NCBI RefSeq assembly: GCF_002002885.1
Contig: NZ_CP019510.1
Span: 3,038,001-3,102,000, forward strand
Direction: 5' to 3'
DNA from: Janthinobacterium sp. LM6
GTDB lineage: Bacteria > Pseudomonadota > Gammaproteobacteria > Burkholderiales > Burkholderiaceae_D
DNA length: 64,000 nucleotides
Under the pieces are notes generated by a model. The model was not told the origin of the DNA and did no database searches. It saw only the letters and a list, made by a program, of their open reading frames with translations. The stretch's first letter is position 1; every line of letters begins with the position of its first letter. The position numbers and the translations under genes are program-made. This document shows positions 31,120-43,800 of this stretch, piece after piece.

Positions 31120-32132
31120 GATTCATACCATTGCGCCAGGGCGCGCCGGCGCTGTGCCTTGCGCAGCAAGCCTTCCGGCATCCAGCGGCCGTGGCTGCTG
31201 GCGGCGCGCATGAGGAAATCGAACCACACCAGGTGGCGCCGCAGCACGCGCTGCAGCCGGTGCGCAGCCGTGGGATTAAAAATGCTGACCCGGTTGAACA
31301 GTTGGCGCGGGTTTTTCTTGACCCATAGCCACGAGCCCATTTCCAAGGTCAGCGGCAGGAATACGCGCCCGCTGTAGCTGGTGCCGTTCAGGTACAGATA
31401 GTCCCACAGGTCGCCATGCGTGCGGTATTGCCGGCTTTGCGGCTCGAACACATAGTTGTGGTTGGGGTAGCTCTGGCTGAACAGCTCTTCCAGCGCGCCG
31501 ATTTCGGCCAGGTGTTCGATCGGCACCTTGGTATGCGCATGGGGAAACCAGATGCGGTCGCGCAGGCCGAAGCCGGAATGGCAATCGAGGGCGATGCTGA
31601 ACTGGCGCGACAGCAGTTCGCGCTCGACGAGGTCGCACACGGCCCGGCTTTCCAGCTCCATCGGGCCATCCGCCGCGCCCCGGTACCAGGGCAGGCGGGG
31701 GCTGTAGCGCTGGCCGCCGAGCATGAACGGCACTTTTTCGCGCGCGCTCAGCGGCGCGTTGCGCATCAGGTCCACGCCGCGCGGATTGCAGCGCGTGGCT
31801 TGCCACATGCCGCCCGGATTAACCAGCGGCATGAACACGAGGCGCATGCTTTCCAGCTGCTGGTGCAGGGTGGCATCCCAGCGCAGGCGCGCGACCAGGC
31901 TTTCCAGGAAAGACAGGATGACTTGCGTGCCGATGCGCTCGAGGCCGTGGATGCCGCCGAAAAAGCCCAGCACGGGCACGTCGGGGCTCGGATTGCCCAG
32001 CGCGATGGAGTACACGGGAAACTCGCGCCCATCCATGGCGATGCTGCAGGGCGCTGCCACTTCCAGGTGGCTGCCGCCCTCGTCGATGAGGCGCTTCAGC
32101 ATGACCAGCTCGGGCAGATTCTTTTCGATCAT
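31116..32132 (-). CDS. M14-type zinc carboxypeptidase
   Basis: 338 residues. Zinc ligands are visible as H62-G-L-E65 and H185 (LDCHSGFG), substrate-binding residues as NPGG (105-108) and NPRGVDLMRN (116-125; usual form NPRGVDLNRN), and the general base as E264 (LTLEMGSW). There is no signal peptide, so the protein is expected to act in the cytoplasm. It is the first gene of the three-hydrolase operon, divergent from the STN gene at 32342. A role in trimming imported peptides, possibly cell-wall peptides, would fit all three enzymes, but this is inference. Confidence 0.85.
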   Translation of the reverse strand: MIEKNLPELVMLKRLIDEGGSHLEVAAPCSIAMDGREFPVYSIALGNPSPDVPVLGFFGGIHGLERIGTQVILSFLESLVARLRWDATLHQQLESMRLVFMPLVNPGGMWQATRCNPRGVDLMRNAPLSAREKVPFMLGGQRYSPRLPWYRGAADGPMELESRAVCDLVERELLSRQFSIALDCHSGFGLRDRIWFPHAHTKVPIEHLAEIGALEELFSQSYPNHNYVFEPQSRQYRTHGDLWDYLYLNGTSYSGRVFLPLTLEMGSWLWVKKNPRQLFNRVSIFNPTAAHRLQRVLRRHLVWFDFLMRAASSHGRWMPEGLLRKAQRRRALAQWYES

Positions 32133-32341
32133 CAGGCGTCTGAATGGGAAAGTGACAGCCAGTGTAGCCGAAATAGTCGGCGCGCCGGGCGTCCCGCATG
32201 GCGAAATTTATGCATGCTGACGATGTCACGAAGCCGTCATTTTTTGTGTGTAGGCTATTGCAGTTGATGCAAGAGTTGTTACTTGGCAATGCCTTGTTTC
32301 CACGCAGTTTCCCCCTCACACGATAGCGACTCGATAGCGAT

Positions 32342-33082
32342 ATGACAGGCAGCCCGGCATCCGTCCATGTGCTTGCGCTGGCGGGATACCTGGTTTTGCT
32401 GGGTTTCCTGGCCGCGGCGGGGCCGGTGCGGGCGCAGCCGGTCGACGGCCCCGTGCTGCAGTTCGATATCGCTGCGCAAAACCTGGGCGACGCGCTGGAC
32501 CTGTACAGCCGCCGCACGGGCATCGCCGTGCTGATGGACCAGCGCTATGCGCAGCGCCAGTCGGGCGCCGTGCGCGGCGCCCATGCGGCCGGCGCGGCCC
32601 TGCAAGCCTTGCTGGAAGGAACGGGTTTGCAATCGCGCCTGTCCGACGCGCAAGCCGTCATCGTGTACGCCCCGGCCGGCGCTGGCGCTGCCGCCACGGC
32701 GGAGCTGCCGCAGGCCGCCGTCGTGGCCGCCGCCGACATCCCGGGCGCCGTGCAGGGCGGCGGCGACCATCTGGCATATGTCAGCCGCCTGCAGCACGTG
32801 TTGCTGGGGCTGCTGTGCCGCGCGACGCAGACGCGTCCCGGCGGCTACCGGCTGGCGCTGCAGCTGTATCTGAACCGCGCCGGCGTGGTGGAGCGCGTGC
32901 ACCTGCTCGACAGCACGGGCTTGCGCGCGCGCGACACGGCGATTGCGCGCGTGGTGCTAGGCATGCGCGTGGGCATGGCGCCGCTGCCGTCGATGCCGCA
33001 GCCCGTCTCCATCCTGCTGCTGCCGCAAGGCCCGGGCAGCGAAGTCGATTGCGCCGCCGCGCCGGGCAGAAACGCGCCATGA
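32342..33082 (+). CDS. stand-alone STN-domain protein (VreA-like)
   Basis: 246 residues with a signal peptide (ending VRAQP, about residue 33). Residues about 38-105 form an STN signalling domain (LQFDIAAQNLGDALDLYSRR, then TGIAVLMDQRYA and LLEGTGLQSRLSDAQAVIVY), the module by which TonB transducers contact FecR-type proteins. There is no receptor plug or barrel; instead a domain of about 90 residues (YRLALQLYLNRAGVVERVHL) resembles the TonB C-terminal fold. This matches VreA of the P. aeruginosa PUMA3 system. The gene overlaps the ECF sigma gene by four bases (ATGA). Confidence 0.8.
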   Translation: MTGSPASVHVLALAGYLVLLGFLAAAGPVRAQPVDGPVLQFDIAAQNLGDALDLYSRRTGIAVLMDQRYAQRQSGAVRGAHAAGAALQALLEGTGLQSRLSDAQAVIVYAPAGAGAAATAELPQAAVVAAADIPGAVQGGGDHLAYVSRLQHVLLGLLCRATQTRPGGYRLALQLYLNRAGVVERVHLLDSTGLRARDTAIARVVLGMRVGMAPLPSMPQPVSILLLPQGPGSEVDCAAAPGRNAP

Positions 33083-33654
33083 GCATGCCCGACCTGCGCA
33101 CCAGGCTGAAACGCCACCTCAGTTCGCGCTACGCCGTGCTGCGCTGGCGCCTGGAAAGGGTCGTCGGCTGCAAGCACCATGCGGCCGATGCGCTGCAGGA
33201 AACCTGGCTGCGCCTCGAAGCGATGGTGGCGCCCGGTCCCGCCGCCGCGCCCGTCCACAACCCCGACGCCTATCTGCTGCGCATGGCGGCCAATATCGCC
33301 ACCGATGCTTACCGCCGCGACCGCATCATCGTCACCGAGCGCGAACGCGAAGAGCTGATGCACCTGGCCGACGAGGTGGGCGACGACATCAGCGACCCGG
33401 CGCGCATCGTCTCGGCGCGGCTCGATGTGCAGGCGCTCGACGCGGCGCTGGCGGGCCTGTCGCCGCGCCGCCGCGCCATCCTGACGGCGGCGCGCATCGA
33501 CGGCATGCTGAATGCGGAAATCGCCGAGCGCTTCGGCATTTCCGTGGCGATGGTGAAGAAAGAATTGCAGGCCGCCATGCAACACTGTAAAACGTGCATG
33601 GCCGACGCCGATGCCGCCCAGCGCAGCGATGTGTCGGGCCGCCGTAAATATTGA
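33079..33654 (+). CDS. ECF sigma factor (FecI/VreI-like)
   Basis: 191 residues. Sigma-70 region 2 spans about residues 8-80 (HHAADALQETWLRLEAMV, PDAYLLRMAANIATDAYRRD) and region 4 about 118-170 (LAGLSPRRRAILTAARIDGM, then NAEIAERFGISVAMVKKEL). The short linker and region 4 are typical of iron-starvation/cell-surface-signalling sigma factors. It overlaps the STN gene in front and the FecR gene behind by a few bases, forming a cell-surface signalling cassette. A second possible ATG lies two codons inside. Confidence 0.9.
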   Translation: MSMPDLRTRLKRHLSSRYAVLRWRLERVVGCKHHAADALQETWLRLEAMVAPGPAAAPVHNPDAYLLRMAANIATDAYRRDRIIVTEREREELMHLADEVGDDISDPARIVSARLDVQALDAALAGLSPRRRAILTAARIDGMLNAEIAERFGISVAMVKKELQAAMQHCKTCMADADAAQRSDVSGRRKY

Positions 33655-34643
33655 TGAATCTCATGACTGCTCCTGACCGCGATCCACGCGACCCTTCCAA
33701 TACCGCCGACGGCGATGCTGCCATCGGCCGGCAAGCCGCCGCCTGGTGGGCGCGGCTGCGCGGCGACGATTTCACGCAGGCCGATGCCGACGCCTTGCGC
33801 GCCTGGTGCGCGCGCAGCCCCGCGCATGCGCGCGCCTGGCGTGAACTCAGGCAAGTATGGCAGGCGCTCGATCCCGCCTTGACCCGCGCCGCCGCCGCGC
33901 CGCAGCGGGCGAACGTGCTGGCGTTCCCGGCGCGCCCCGGGCGCCGGGCCTTCCTCGGCGGCGCGCTGGCGGCCGGCGTGGCCGTGCTGGCCTTGCGCCC
34001 GCCGCTGGGCGCCTGGCCGTCGCTGCAGGAATTGAATGCCGACTACCGCACGGGCACGGGCGAACAGCGGCAACTGGCCCTGTCGCAGCAGATGACGGTG
34101 CAGATGAATACGCAGACGCGCATCGATGTGCGGGCGCCGGAAGCCATCGAACTGCTGGGCGGCGAGGCGGAAATCCTCGCCAGCGGCGCGCGCCAGCCCG
34201 TGTCGGTGCTGGCGGGCGCGGGGCGTTTATTGGCGCAGTCGGCCCGCTTCAATGTGCGCCACACGGACGACGCCATCTGCGTCACCTGCCTGGCGGGCGC
34301 AGTGGAAGTCGTCTGGCAGCAGCGCCGCCAGACCCTCGATGCTGGGCAGCAACTGGTCTACGACGACCGCGGCGTGCAGGCCGCCACGGCCGCACCAAAG
34401 GGCGAGGCCAGCGCGTGGCGCACGGGCGCGCTGTCGTTTGTCGGCAAGCCGCTGGCCGAAGTCGTCGATGAAATCAACCGCTACCGGCCGGGCCGGGTGG
34501 TGCTGCGCAATGCCGAGCTGGGCCGCCGCCTCGTGCGCATGCGTTTTTCCATCGGGCAAACCGATGGCGCGCTGGCGATGATACGCGACCTGTACGGCGC
34601 GCAAATGACCAGTTTGCCGGGCGGCATCGTGCTGCTCAGCTGA
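33654..34643 (+). CDS. FecR/VreR-type anti-sigma regulator
   Basis: 329 residues. The cytoplasmic N-terminal part (QAAAWWARLRGDDFTQADAD, LRAWCARSPAHARAWREL) is the sigma-binding DUF4880 domain. A transmembrane helix follows at about 100-118 (RRAFLGGALAAGVAVLALRP), then the periplasmic FecR domain (TGTGEQRQLALSQQMTVQMN onwards) and a C-terminal part that usually contacts the STN domain. The start ATG shares one base with the ECF stop. The protein is expected to hold the sigma factor inactive until the STN protein signals. Confidence 0.9.
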   Translation: MNLMTAPDRDPRDPSNTADGDAAIGRQAAAWWARLRGDDFTQADADALRAWCARSPAHARAWRELRQVWQALDPALTRAAAAPQRANVLAFPARPGRRAFLGGALAAGVAVLALRPPLGAWPSLQELNADYRTGTGEQRQLALSQQMTVQMNTQTRIDVRAPEAIELLGGEAEILASGARQPVSVLAGAGRLLAQSARFNVRHTDDAICVTCLAGAVEVVWQQRRQTLDAGQQLVYDDRGVQAATAAPKGEASAWRTGALSFVGKPLAEVVDEINRYRPGRVVLRNAELGRRLVRMRFSIGQTDGALAMIRDLYGAQMTSLPGGIVLLS

Positions 34644-34678
34644 TTTCCGCTGATTCCAGGTTTCCCTTTGGCAGGCCT

Positions 34679-34740
34679 ATTTGAAAATATTTGAAAATAT
34701 TTTTCAAAAAACATTATCCCTTCCGCCATCCGGCTACGTC
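34679..34740 (+). promoter_or_regulatory. AT-rich repeat and possible ECF promoter before the haemagglutinin gene
   Basis: A direct repeat ATTTGAAAAT (34679-34688 and 34689-34698) runs into TATTTTTCAAA, which also makes an inverted repeat. A CGTC, frequent in the -10 of ECF promoters, lies at 34737-34740. The region is by far the most AT-rich between 32000 and 48000. I cannot define a -35 with confidence. Binding of a regulator or the ECF sigma factor here is likely. Confidence 0.4.
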
Positions 34741-34808
34741 ATGGAGGCATGGACGCTTGCGCTACCGCCAGGCTCCGTTCCCTACTCTCTAGCCAGGAAA
34801 CCATTGCC

Positions 34809-37800
34809 ATGACCAAGCTTCACACTGCCCAGCGCCCAGTCCCGAACGTCGACACGGGCGCGCAGCGGTCCTCCACGCTGGGCAGCCGCTTGCGGCTCAC
34901 GCCCCTCGCCTACGCACTGACCACCATGCTGATGGCGGGCGCCTTTGTCACGCCGGCCCGCGCGCAGCAGGCGTTCAGCGGCGGCTGGTTCGCGGCCAAG
35001 GGCGCGGCGCAAAATACGGCGGCCACTTCGGGCCGCCTGCCGAATGGCCAGCCGCTGCCGCTGGGCAGCCGACCCGAGGGACAGCAACAGCAGGCAAATC
35101 AGCAGTTGCAGCGCTCGCTCAACAACCTGAACCTGGCCGCGCGCGCCATCGCCGCGCAGCAAGCGGCCCAGGCGCAGGCGCGCCAGGCGGCGGCCGGCGT
35201 GCCCGGCGCACCCGATGGCCTCGTGAAAGGCGGCTTGCAGGTCGACACCAACAGCCTGACGGCCGGCTGGCTCAACGCCCAGGCGCCCGTGCAGACGGTC
35301 GCGAACGGCAAGACGGCCGTGGTGGTGCAGCAGACGGCGGACAAGGCCATCCTGAACTGGGAAACGTTTAACGTCGGCAAGGATACGACATTGACGTTCC
35401 AGCAACAAAAGGATTGGGCCGTGCTGAACCGGGTCAACGATCCGCAAGCCCGTCCCAGCCAGATCCAGGGCCAGATCAAGGCCGACGGCACGCTGCTGCT
35501 GGTCAACCGCAACGGCATCGTCTTCAACGGCGCGAGCCAGGTCGACACGCGCAGCCTGGTGGCGGCCGCGGCCCGCATCAGCGACGCGCAATTCCAGAAA
35601 AACGGCATCTACAGCCCCGGCACGGCCGGCGCCACGACGTTGACCGATGCGGCCGGCAAGGTGCAGGTGCAGGCGGGAGCGCGCATCGCCAGCAATGCGC
35701 CCAAGGGCAGCACGGAAGGCGGCGGTTATGTGATGCTGCTGGGCAAGGAAGTGCACAACGGGGGCGAAATCAGCACGCCGAAAGGTCAGGCCCTGCTGGC
35801 CGCCGGCGACAGCTTTACCATTAAAAAAGGCGTGGGCACGGATGGCAATCCGCTGTCGACCACGCGCGGCAGCGAAGTCACGCCGCAGTTCGCGGCCGGC
35901 AGCACGGCGGGCAAGGTCGTCAACACGGGCCTGATCCAGGCGCGCGAAGGCGACGTCACCCTGGCCGGGCGCACGGTGCAGCAGGACGGCGTGCTGCTGG
36001 CGTCCACCACCACGGCCACGCGCGGCACCATCCACCTCAATGCCCTGGGCAGCGACGCCGCTGTCAGCGTGGGGCGCGGCGCCACCACGGCCATCCTCGT
36101 CGAGGATGACGGCAAGACGACGGCGCTCGACAGCCAGCGCGACGCCATGCGCGGCCCGGCCGTGGCGACAGACCAGAATATCTCGGTCGTCAACGACCGC
36201 CGCGACCAGTCGCGCATCGAGATCGGCAGCGCCGGCACGGTGGAATTCCTTGGCGACTCGCTGACCCTGGCCACGGGCGGCCAGATCGCCGTCAACGCGG
36301 CCAGCCGCAGCCTGCTGCGCGACGGCGCCCAGCTCGACGTTTCCGGCGCCGTGGGCGTGAAGGTTGCGATGGAAGCGAACAATGTCGAGATCAACGTGCA
36401 GGGCAACGAGCAGCGCGACGCGCCCGTCAACCGCGACGGCAAGGCCTTGATCAATAACAATATCTGGGTCGACCGCCGCAAGCTGGTGTTCGTGCCGAAA
36501 GGCACGAACGGCTACGACAGCGACCGCTGGTACACGGCCGGCGGCTTGCTGGAAGTGGCCGGCTACCTGGGCACGCAGGGTCATTCCGTCAGCGAATGGA
36601 TGGCGCAGGGCGGCACGGTCACCTTCGGCGGCAAGGACATCGTCACGCAGGCCGGCTCCGCCATCAACCTGTCGGGCGGCACGCTGGACGTGCAGACGGG
36701 GGCGCTGCGCCAGACCTGGCTGAAAGGCGCGGACGGCAAGCTGTATGAGGCAGGCAGCGCGCCCGCCGACTTGCCGTATGCGGGCGTGTACAAGGGTTAC
36801 GAGGAAGAGCATGCGCGCTGGGGCAAGGATGCCAGCGCCTTTTACGCCAATCCATTGATCGCCGCGCAAAAGCGCCTGGAAAACGGCTACACGGTGGGCC
36901 GCGACGCGGGCAAGCTGGTGGTGGCGACGGGGTCGGCCGTGCTGGAAGGGGGCATCGCGGGCGACGTCTTCCAGGGCGAGCGCCAGGCACAGGCGCCGCA
37001 GGCGCTGCTCGATGGCTATCAGCAGTCGCAGCTGGCCGCCGCGCAGCGGGGGCAATTGATCGTCGGCCAGTATCAGCCGATGTTCGACAAGCGCACGGGC
37101 GTGCTGCAGCATGTGCTGTCGGCCGTCATGGACGAGGTGCGCCTGACGCGCGTGCAGGACGGCATCGCGGCCGGCCTCGACGTGACAGGCGTGCTGGCTT
37201 CAGAGCGCCAGGGCAAGCTGCTGCTCGATACCGCCTTGCTGAATGAGCAGCAACTGGGCGCCATCCGCCTCGCCGCGAAAGGCGCCATCACGGTCGACAG
37301 CGCGCTGCAGGTGGCCGATGGCGGCAATATCACCCTGTACGGCAAGGATGTGGCCATCAATGCCAGCCTGCGCAGCCATGGCGGCAGCATCCTGGCCGGC
37401 AATGTGCTGAACCAGGTCGGCGCGCTGGGCATGGTCGATACGGTCGTCAACCCGGGCGGGCCAGGGGGCAAGCTGCTGCTGGCCGGCGGCGTCACGCTCG
37501 ACACCAGCGGCCTGTTGAATAACGTGCTGCGCGACCCGCTGGCCGCCGCCGGTTTGCCATATATCAATGGCGGCAATGTCACGCTGCGGGCGAACGGCGA
37601 CGTGCGCATCGGCAGCGGCAGCCTGGTCGACGTCAGCGCGGGCGCGGCAATTCTTTCTCAGGCGAAACAGCAGGGCGGCAAGGGCGGCAACGTGACCCTG
37701 GCCAGCTATGGGGCCAAGGCCGATTTGCTGCTGGGCGAGGGCGCGCAAGTGCGCGGCCATGGCGTGGCGGGCGGCGGCAAGCTCGAATTGCAGGCGAACA

Positions 37801-40800
37801 AGATCGTCATTGGCGACATTGAAAAACCCGGGGCCGGCACCCTGCAACTGGGCGGCGACTTCTTCGACAAGGGCTTTTCCAGCTACAGCCTGGTCGGCAA
37901 GCAGGGCTTGACGGTCGCGGACGGCACGCGGGTCGACGTGCGCATGCCCGTGCTGCGCGTGGTGGACAACGAGAAACTGGCCTTGTGGATGCCGGAGCAG
38001 GTCACGGAAAATCCGCTGAAGGGCACCTTGACGCAGCGCAAGGGTGCCAGCCTGGCCCTGCAGGTGGGCGATATCCAGTCCGGCGCGGCCGACATGGCCA
38101 GCGCCGAGTTGCTGATAGGCAAGGGCGCCGTCGTGAGCGTCGATGCTGGCCAGGCTATAAAACTGGCCAGCGTGGGCCAGCTGACGGTGGAAGGCCGGCT
38201 GAACGCCTGGGGCGGCAAGATCAGCCTGGGCGGCGTGGGCGTCGACGTGAACGTCTCCGAAGCGGTGGAGGCGGCAGGCCATGGCCGTTCCCTGTGGATA
38301 GGCGAGAACGCCGTGCTCGACGTGGCCGCGCGCGCCGTCACGGCAACGGACGTGCAGGGCCGGCGCTACGGCAAGGTGATCGATGGCGGCAGCATCGTCA
38401 TCGGCGGCGAGATCGACCATGCACAGGGCAGCACGTCGGCGGCCAGCCTGTTCGTCGTCGTGCGCGACGGCGCCGTGCTCGATGCGTCCGGCGCGCACGC
38501 CGTGCTGGACGTGAACGGCGCGGCCGTCGACGTGGCCAGCGCGGGCGGCAGCATCGCGCTGGCGTCGAACAACGGCTTGTACCTCGATGGCCAGCTGCTG
38601 GCCAGGGCGGGCGGCGCGGGCGCGGCGGGCGGCACCCTGTCCGTGGCCACGGGTTCGCCCGAATACCGCAAGGAGCTGGCGCAGGCCAGGGTATTGCAGG
38701 GACGCCAGCTGATCCTCACGCAGCGCCAGCTTGCCAGCGACCTGGCCGAAGGTATCAGTGCGCAGGATGGCGAGCAGGCACTCCAGTACGGCCATGGCCG
38801 CTTGTCGGTGGAGCAGGTGGACGCGGGCGGCTTCGGCAACCTGGCCCTGCTCGGCGCCGTCACCTTTGGCGGCGACGTGGCGCTGAAAATGCAGCAGAGC
38901 TTCCAGCTGTATGGCGCGCCGGCGCTGGCCCCCGGCAGTTCGTCCGACGCGCGCGTCAAGGTGGCGGCGCCGTATGTGCGCCTGGCCAGCATCAAGCCGG
39001 TCGGACGCGATTTCTATGTCAGACCAGGCACGGCGGGGCAAACGCCGGTCGCCAGGCAGATCGGCTTTGAAGGCGACCTGATCGATGTGCGCGGCCTGGT
39101 CAATATCGTCGCCGACGACGTGCGCCTGACCAGCCGCGGCGACCTGCGTTTCCTGCTGTCCCCGCTGGGCTGGGATGGCAACCAGCCGACGACGGTGCTG
39201 TCCACGCAGGGCGACATGACCCTCAGCGCGGCCCAGCTGTATCCGGAAGCGGGCGCCGGCGCCGCCGTGCGCGCGGGCGTGGGCACAACGCTGGGCAATA
39301 TCAGCTACGATCCGAAGCGCACGCTGACCATCGCGCGCAGCACGGACACCATCCCCGCCGTGCCGTATTCGGCCTTTGGCATGCTGCAGTTCGGCGCCGC
39401 GCACATCGAGCAGGGCGGCATCGTGCGCGCGCCGCTGGGCCTCATCAATCTGGGCGTCGGTACTTTTGCGAGCGAGAATAGCCTGAGCATCAATTTGTTG
39501 CCTGGAAGTATTACTTCCGTCAGCGCCGCCGGCATGGTCATGCCGTATGGCGGCACCGCCGATGGGCAGAGCTGGAATGTCGATGGCAAGAAGACGGAGT
39601 TTATCGGCGTCGGCGGCGCCGCCGTCAACGGCGTCATGCGCGTCGGCATCGATATCGCCAGCGTGGAGGTGGCCGTCAAGCCGGGCGCGCTGCTCGACCT
39701 GTCCGGCGGCGGCGAACTGACGGGCGCCGGCTTCATTTCCGGGCGCGGCGGCTCCACCGATGCGCGCTATCATCCGCTGCTGCAGGTGGGCGCGAATGGC
39801 GGCTTCGTCTTGCCGGGCCTGGCGACCAACCCCGTGTACGCCATCGTGCCCGGCGCGCAAGCGCCGCAGGCGCCCGCCGGCGGCGAAAAGGGCGCTGCCG
39901 ATCCGGCCATCGGCCGGCAGGTAACGATAGGCAAGGGCGTGCCAGGCTTGCCTGCCGGCACCTATACCCTGATGCCCTCGACCTATGCCTTGCTGCCGGG
40001 CGCCTTCCGCGTGGAGTTGAACGGCCTGGCGGGCCAGGGGGCAAGCACCACCCTGGCGCAGCCGCTGCGCAACGGTTCCTGGGCCGCGCCCGGCACCCTG
40101 TCGATCGCTGGCACGGATATCCGCGCGCCGCTGGCCAGCCAGCTGATACTCACGCCGGCCAAGGTCTTGCGCACGTATTCCCAGTACAACGAGACCGGCT
40201 ATGCCGCGTTTGCCCTGGCCGATGCGCAAACGCGCGGCATACCCCGTCCGCTGCTGCCGGCCGATGCGAAGACGCTCAAGCTGCAGCTGGCGCCAGGCGC
40301 CGGCATCGACGCCTTCCAGTTCGACGGCACGGGCAAGTTCGCTGCCGCCACGGGCGGCTTTGGCGGCACCGTGTCGGTGATCCCGGGCGGCCCCGAAGAC
40401 ATTGAAATCGTCGCCGACGGCGCATCGGCCACGCCGGACTTCGGCGGCGTGACGCTGCACGCCGCCAGCCTGAACGCGATCGGTGCGGCGCGCATCGTCG
40501 TCGGTTCCAGCCCCATCGTCATCTATGGTCAGGGCGGCAACTACATCAGCTTTGGCACGGCGCAGGCGCATAACATCTATCTGCGCAGCGGCGCCGTCCT
40601 GTCGGCGCCGGAAGTGCTGCTGCTGGCGCGCGACCCGTGGAATATCGAATGGACGGCCGGCCTGATCGATATCGCGCCCGGCGCGGGCATCAACACCTTG
40701 GGACGCGGCAAGGTGGCCTATGACGCCAACGACGGCTTTGTTTACCAGAGCAATGCGGGTATCCACATGCTGGCCGCCTCGAACGGCTTGATGAATGTGG

Positions 40801-43800
40801 CGCCGGTCGGAGGTTCGGCGCGCGGCGGCATCAGCGTCGGCGTGTGCGGCGACGCCTGCGCGGACAAAGGAACAGCCAGCCTGTATTCGGAAGGCACCTT
40901 GCTGATGTCGACGAACGGCAGTTTTGAACTCGATAACTCGGCCCGCTACGGCACGCGCAACCTGAGCCTGGCCGTGGGCGCCATCAACATGGGCAGCAGC
41001 GAGGCGCTGGCGGCGGCCCAGGCCAACGGCACGCGTTCGAGCGGCCTGGCCATGAACCAGGGCGTGCTGGACCGCCTGCTGCGCGGCGACACCAGCACGG
41101 GCGCGCCGGCCCTGCAGGCGCTGATGCTGAGCGCGGCCGACAGCGTCAATTTCTATGGCGACGTGCTGCTCGACACCTACGACAAGACGAGCGGCAAATC
41201 GACGCTGGAACGCCTGGTGCTGACCACGCCGGCCATGTACGGCCAGGGCGGCGCCGATGCCGTGGCGACCATCCGCACGGCTAACCTGATCTGGGGCGGC
41301 GCCCTGTCGCCGGCCGGCAATGTGATTACGCGCGGCGCCGGCACGGGCAGCGGCACCCTGAATCTGGAAGCGGAGCGCATCGATTTCGGCTTCGGCCCGT
41401 TCACGCAGCCGGCCGGCGTCGATTCGTTCGACCGCCTGGCGCTGGGTTTTGGCTACGTCAACCTGAAAGCGTCGGGCCAGGTCACGGCCAATCACAAGGG
41501 CAGCCTGTCCGTCTACCAGGCGCAGGGCGCCTATGAAACGGGCAAGGGCTACCAGTACAGCGGCGGCAACCTCCATATCACCACGCCGCTGCTGACGGGC
41601 GACGCCGGTTCCGCGCACAGCTACACGGCGGGCGGCGCGCTGACGGTGGCGGCGCCGGCCGGTGCGGCGCCGGCCGCGCCCGTCAAGAATACCGATGGAC
41701 TGGGCGCCCAGCTGGCCTTGCACGGCGACAGCGTGAGCGTGGCGACGGCCGTGGTGTTGCCAAGCGGCAAGTTGACGATCAGCGCGCAGCACGACATCAC
41801 CGTGGCCGACGGCGCGCGCATCGACATGGCGGGCCGCAAGAGCACCTTCTTTGAAGTGGATAAATACAGCTGGGGCGGCGACGTGACGCTGGACAGCCGC
41901 GCCGGCGACATCCGCCAGGGCGCGGGCAGCGTGATCGACCTGTCTGCCGTGAACAACCGCGCCGGCAGCCTGAAGGCCGTGGCGCTCGACGGCGCGGCCG
42001 GCATGGTCGATTTGCAGGGCAAGATACTCGGCGGCGCCAGCGGCAGCTACGACGCGGGCGGCACCGTCGTGCCGTACAAGAAGGGCAGCGTGGACGTGCG
42101 CGCGCAGACGCTGGGCGCGGGCGGTAGCTTGGACAGCCAGTTCGCTTCGTTGAACACGCGGCTGACGGAAGGCGGCGTGACGGGCGGACGCAGCTTCCAG
42201 CTGAAACAGGGCGACTTGACCATCGGCAATGAACTCAAGGCGGGCGAGGTGCAGGTGTCCGTCGACAATGGCCGCCTGACGGTGGCCGGCGTGATCGACG
42301 CCAGCGGCGAGCGCGTGGGCAGCATCCGCCTGGCCGGCAAGCATGGCGTTACCTTGGCCGATAACGCCGTGCTCGATGCGCATGGCACGCTCTTGCGCGT
42401 CGACAGTTATGGCAAGATCATCGACAGCCCGAACCGGGCCACGGTGGAATTGAACGGGGGCGAGGGCGCCTTGAGCCTGGCGGGCGGCGCGCAGATCGAC
42501 GTGCGCCACGGCACGGCGGCCGTGGCCGGCAAGGGCAAGGGCGAACACGACGGCGCCGCGCGCGGCACGCTGGAACTGAGCGCGCCGCGCCTGGGCAGCG
42601 GCGGTTCCCGCACGGATATTGATGCGGCCACGTTTGGCGACGTCGACGTCCGTGCTGGCGGCGGTTTCACCGTGCGCGGCGCGAAATCGATCGCCGTCAA
42701 CGCCATGCAGCGCTACGACGACGCGGCCTACGCCACGGACCTGTCGGCCAGCGGCCGGCCGTACCAGGTGATCGACCAGGCATATCTTGACAGCAAGCAT
42801 GCGGACAGCACGGCCTTCATCGATGCGGCCCTGGCGAACACGAACTTGCGCAATATCAAGCTGGCGGGCTTGAACACGGCCGCGTATGCCGAGGCGCTGC
42901 ACTTGCGTCCCGGTGTCGATATCGTCAGCAAGACGCCAGACGGCGACCTGGTGGTGCGGGGCGACCTGGATTTGTCGGGCATGCGCTACGCCAGCCTGAA
43001 CCCGCGCTTCCTGCACACGGCTGTGCGCGGTTCGGGCGAGGTCGGCAGCCTGCTGCTGCGCGCCGGCGGCGATTTGAGCATCTACGGCAGCATCAACGAC
43101 GGCTTCGCGCCGCCGCCCGCCACCCAGGATGACAAGGGCTGGATCTTGCTGCCGGGGCGCGACATCAACGGCAGCGACGTCATCGTGCCGGGCCAGGGCG
43201 TGACCGTGGCCGATGGCACCTTGTTCCCGGGCGGTATCGCGCTCAATTACGACTTACCCGTCAAGGGCTTCAATCTGCTCGCCAATACGCGCCTGCCCGT
43301 GGCCGTCACCCTCGACCAGCCCATGACGGTGCGGGCCGGCACCGTGCTGGCCGCCGCCGTGCGCGACAGCGCCGGCAATATCGTCCACGCGGCCGGCAGC
43401 CTGCTGGCGACGGAACAAGTGTTTACGCCTGGCATGCGCCTCGACGCGGGCAGCGTGCTGGCGCATGCGGTCAAGGTGCGCGCCATGACCTGGCCCAAGG
43501 GCGTGCCGCTGCCTGGCGTGGCCGGCGAACGCGGCGTCTTCGTACTTGATGGCAATCTGGCGCTGGCCGTGGGTGCATTGATTCCGTCCGGCACGGACGT
43601 CAAGCTGATGCCCAATGTGGAGTCTATCCAGTTGCGCCCGGAAGTGGCGGGCAGCCAGGGCAAGCTGTGGGCCATCGCGCCCATGCTGGCCGAAGGTTCG
43701 CAAGCGTGGGGCCTGCGCCTGGTGGCCGGCGCCGACCTTGAGGCGGCCGACACGCGCAGCGTGCAGGCGCATCCCGCGCATGCCACCCTGCGCCTGGCCG

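Noticed and set aside
37200-43016. 1,938-codon open frame on the minus strand within the haemagglutinin gene
   Set aside because: It lies opposite a clearly coding TpsA gene. Its translation is rich in His, Arg, Gln and Ala as expected for the antisense of a high-GC gene, and no domain or start signal is seen.
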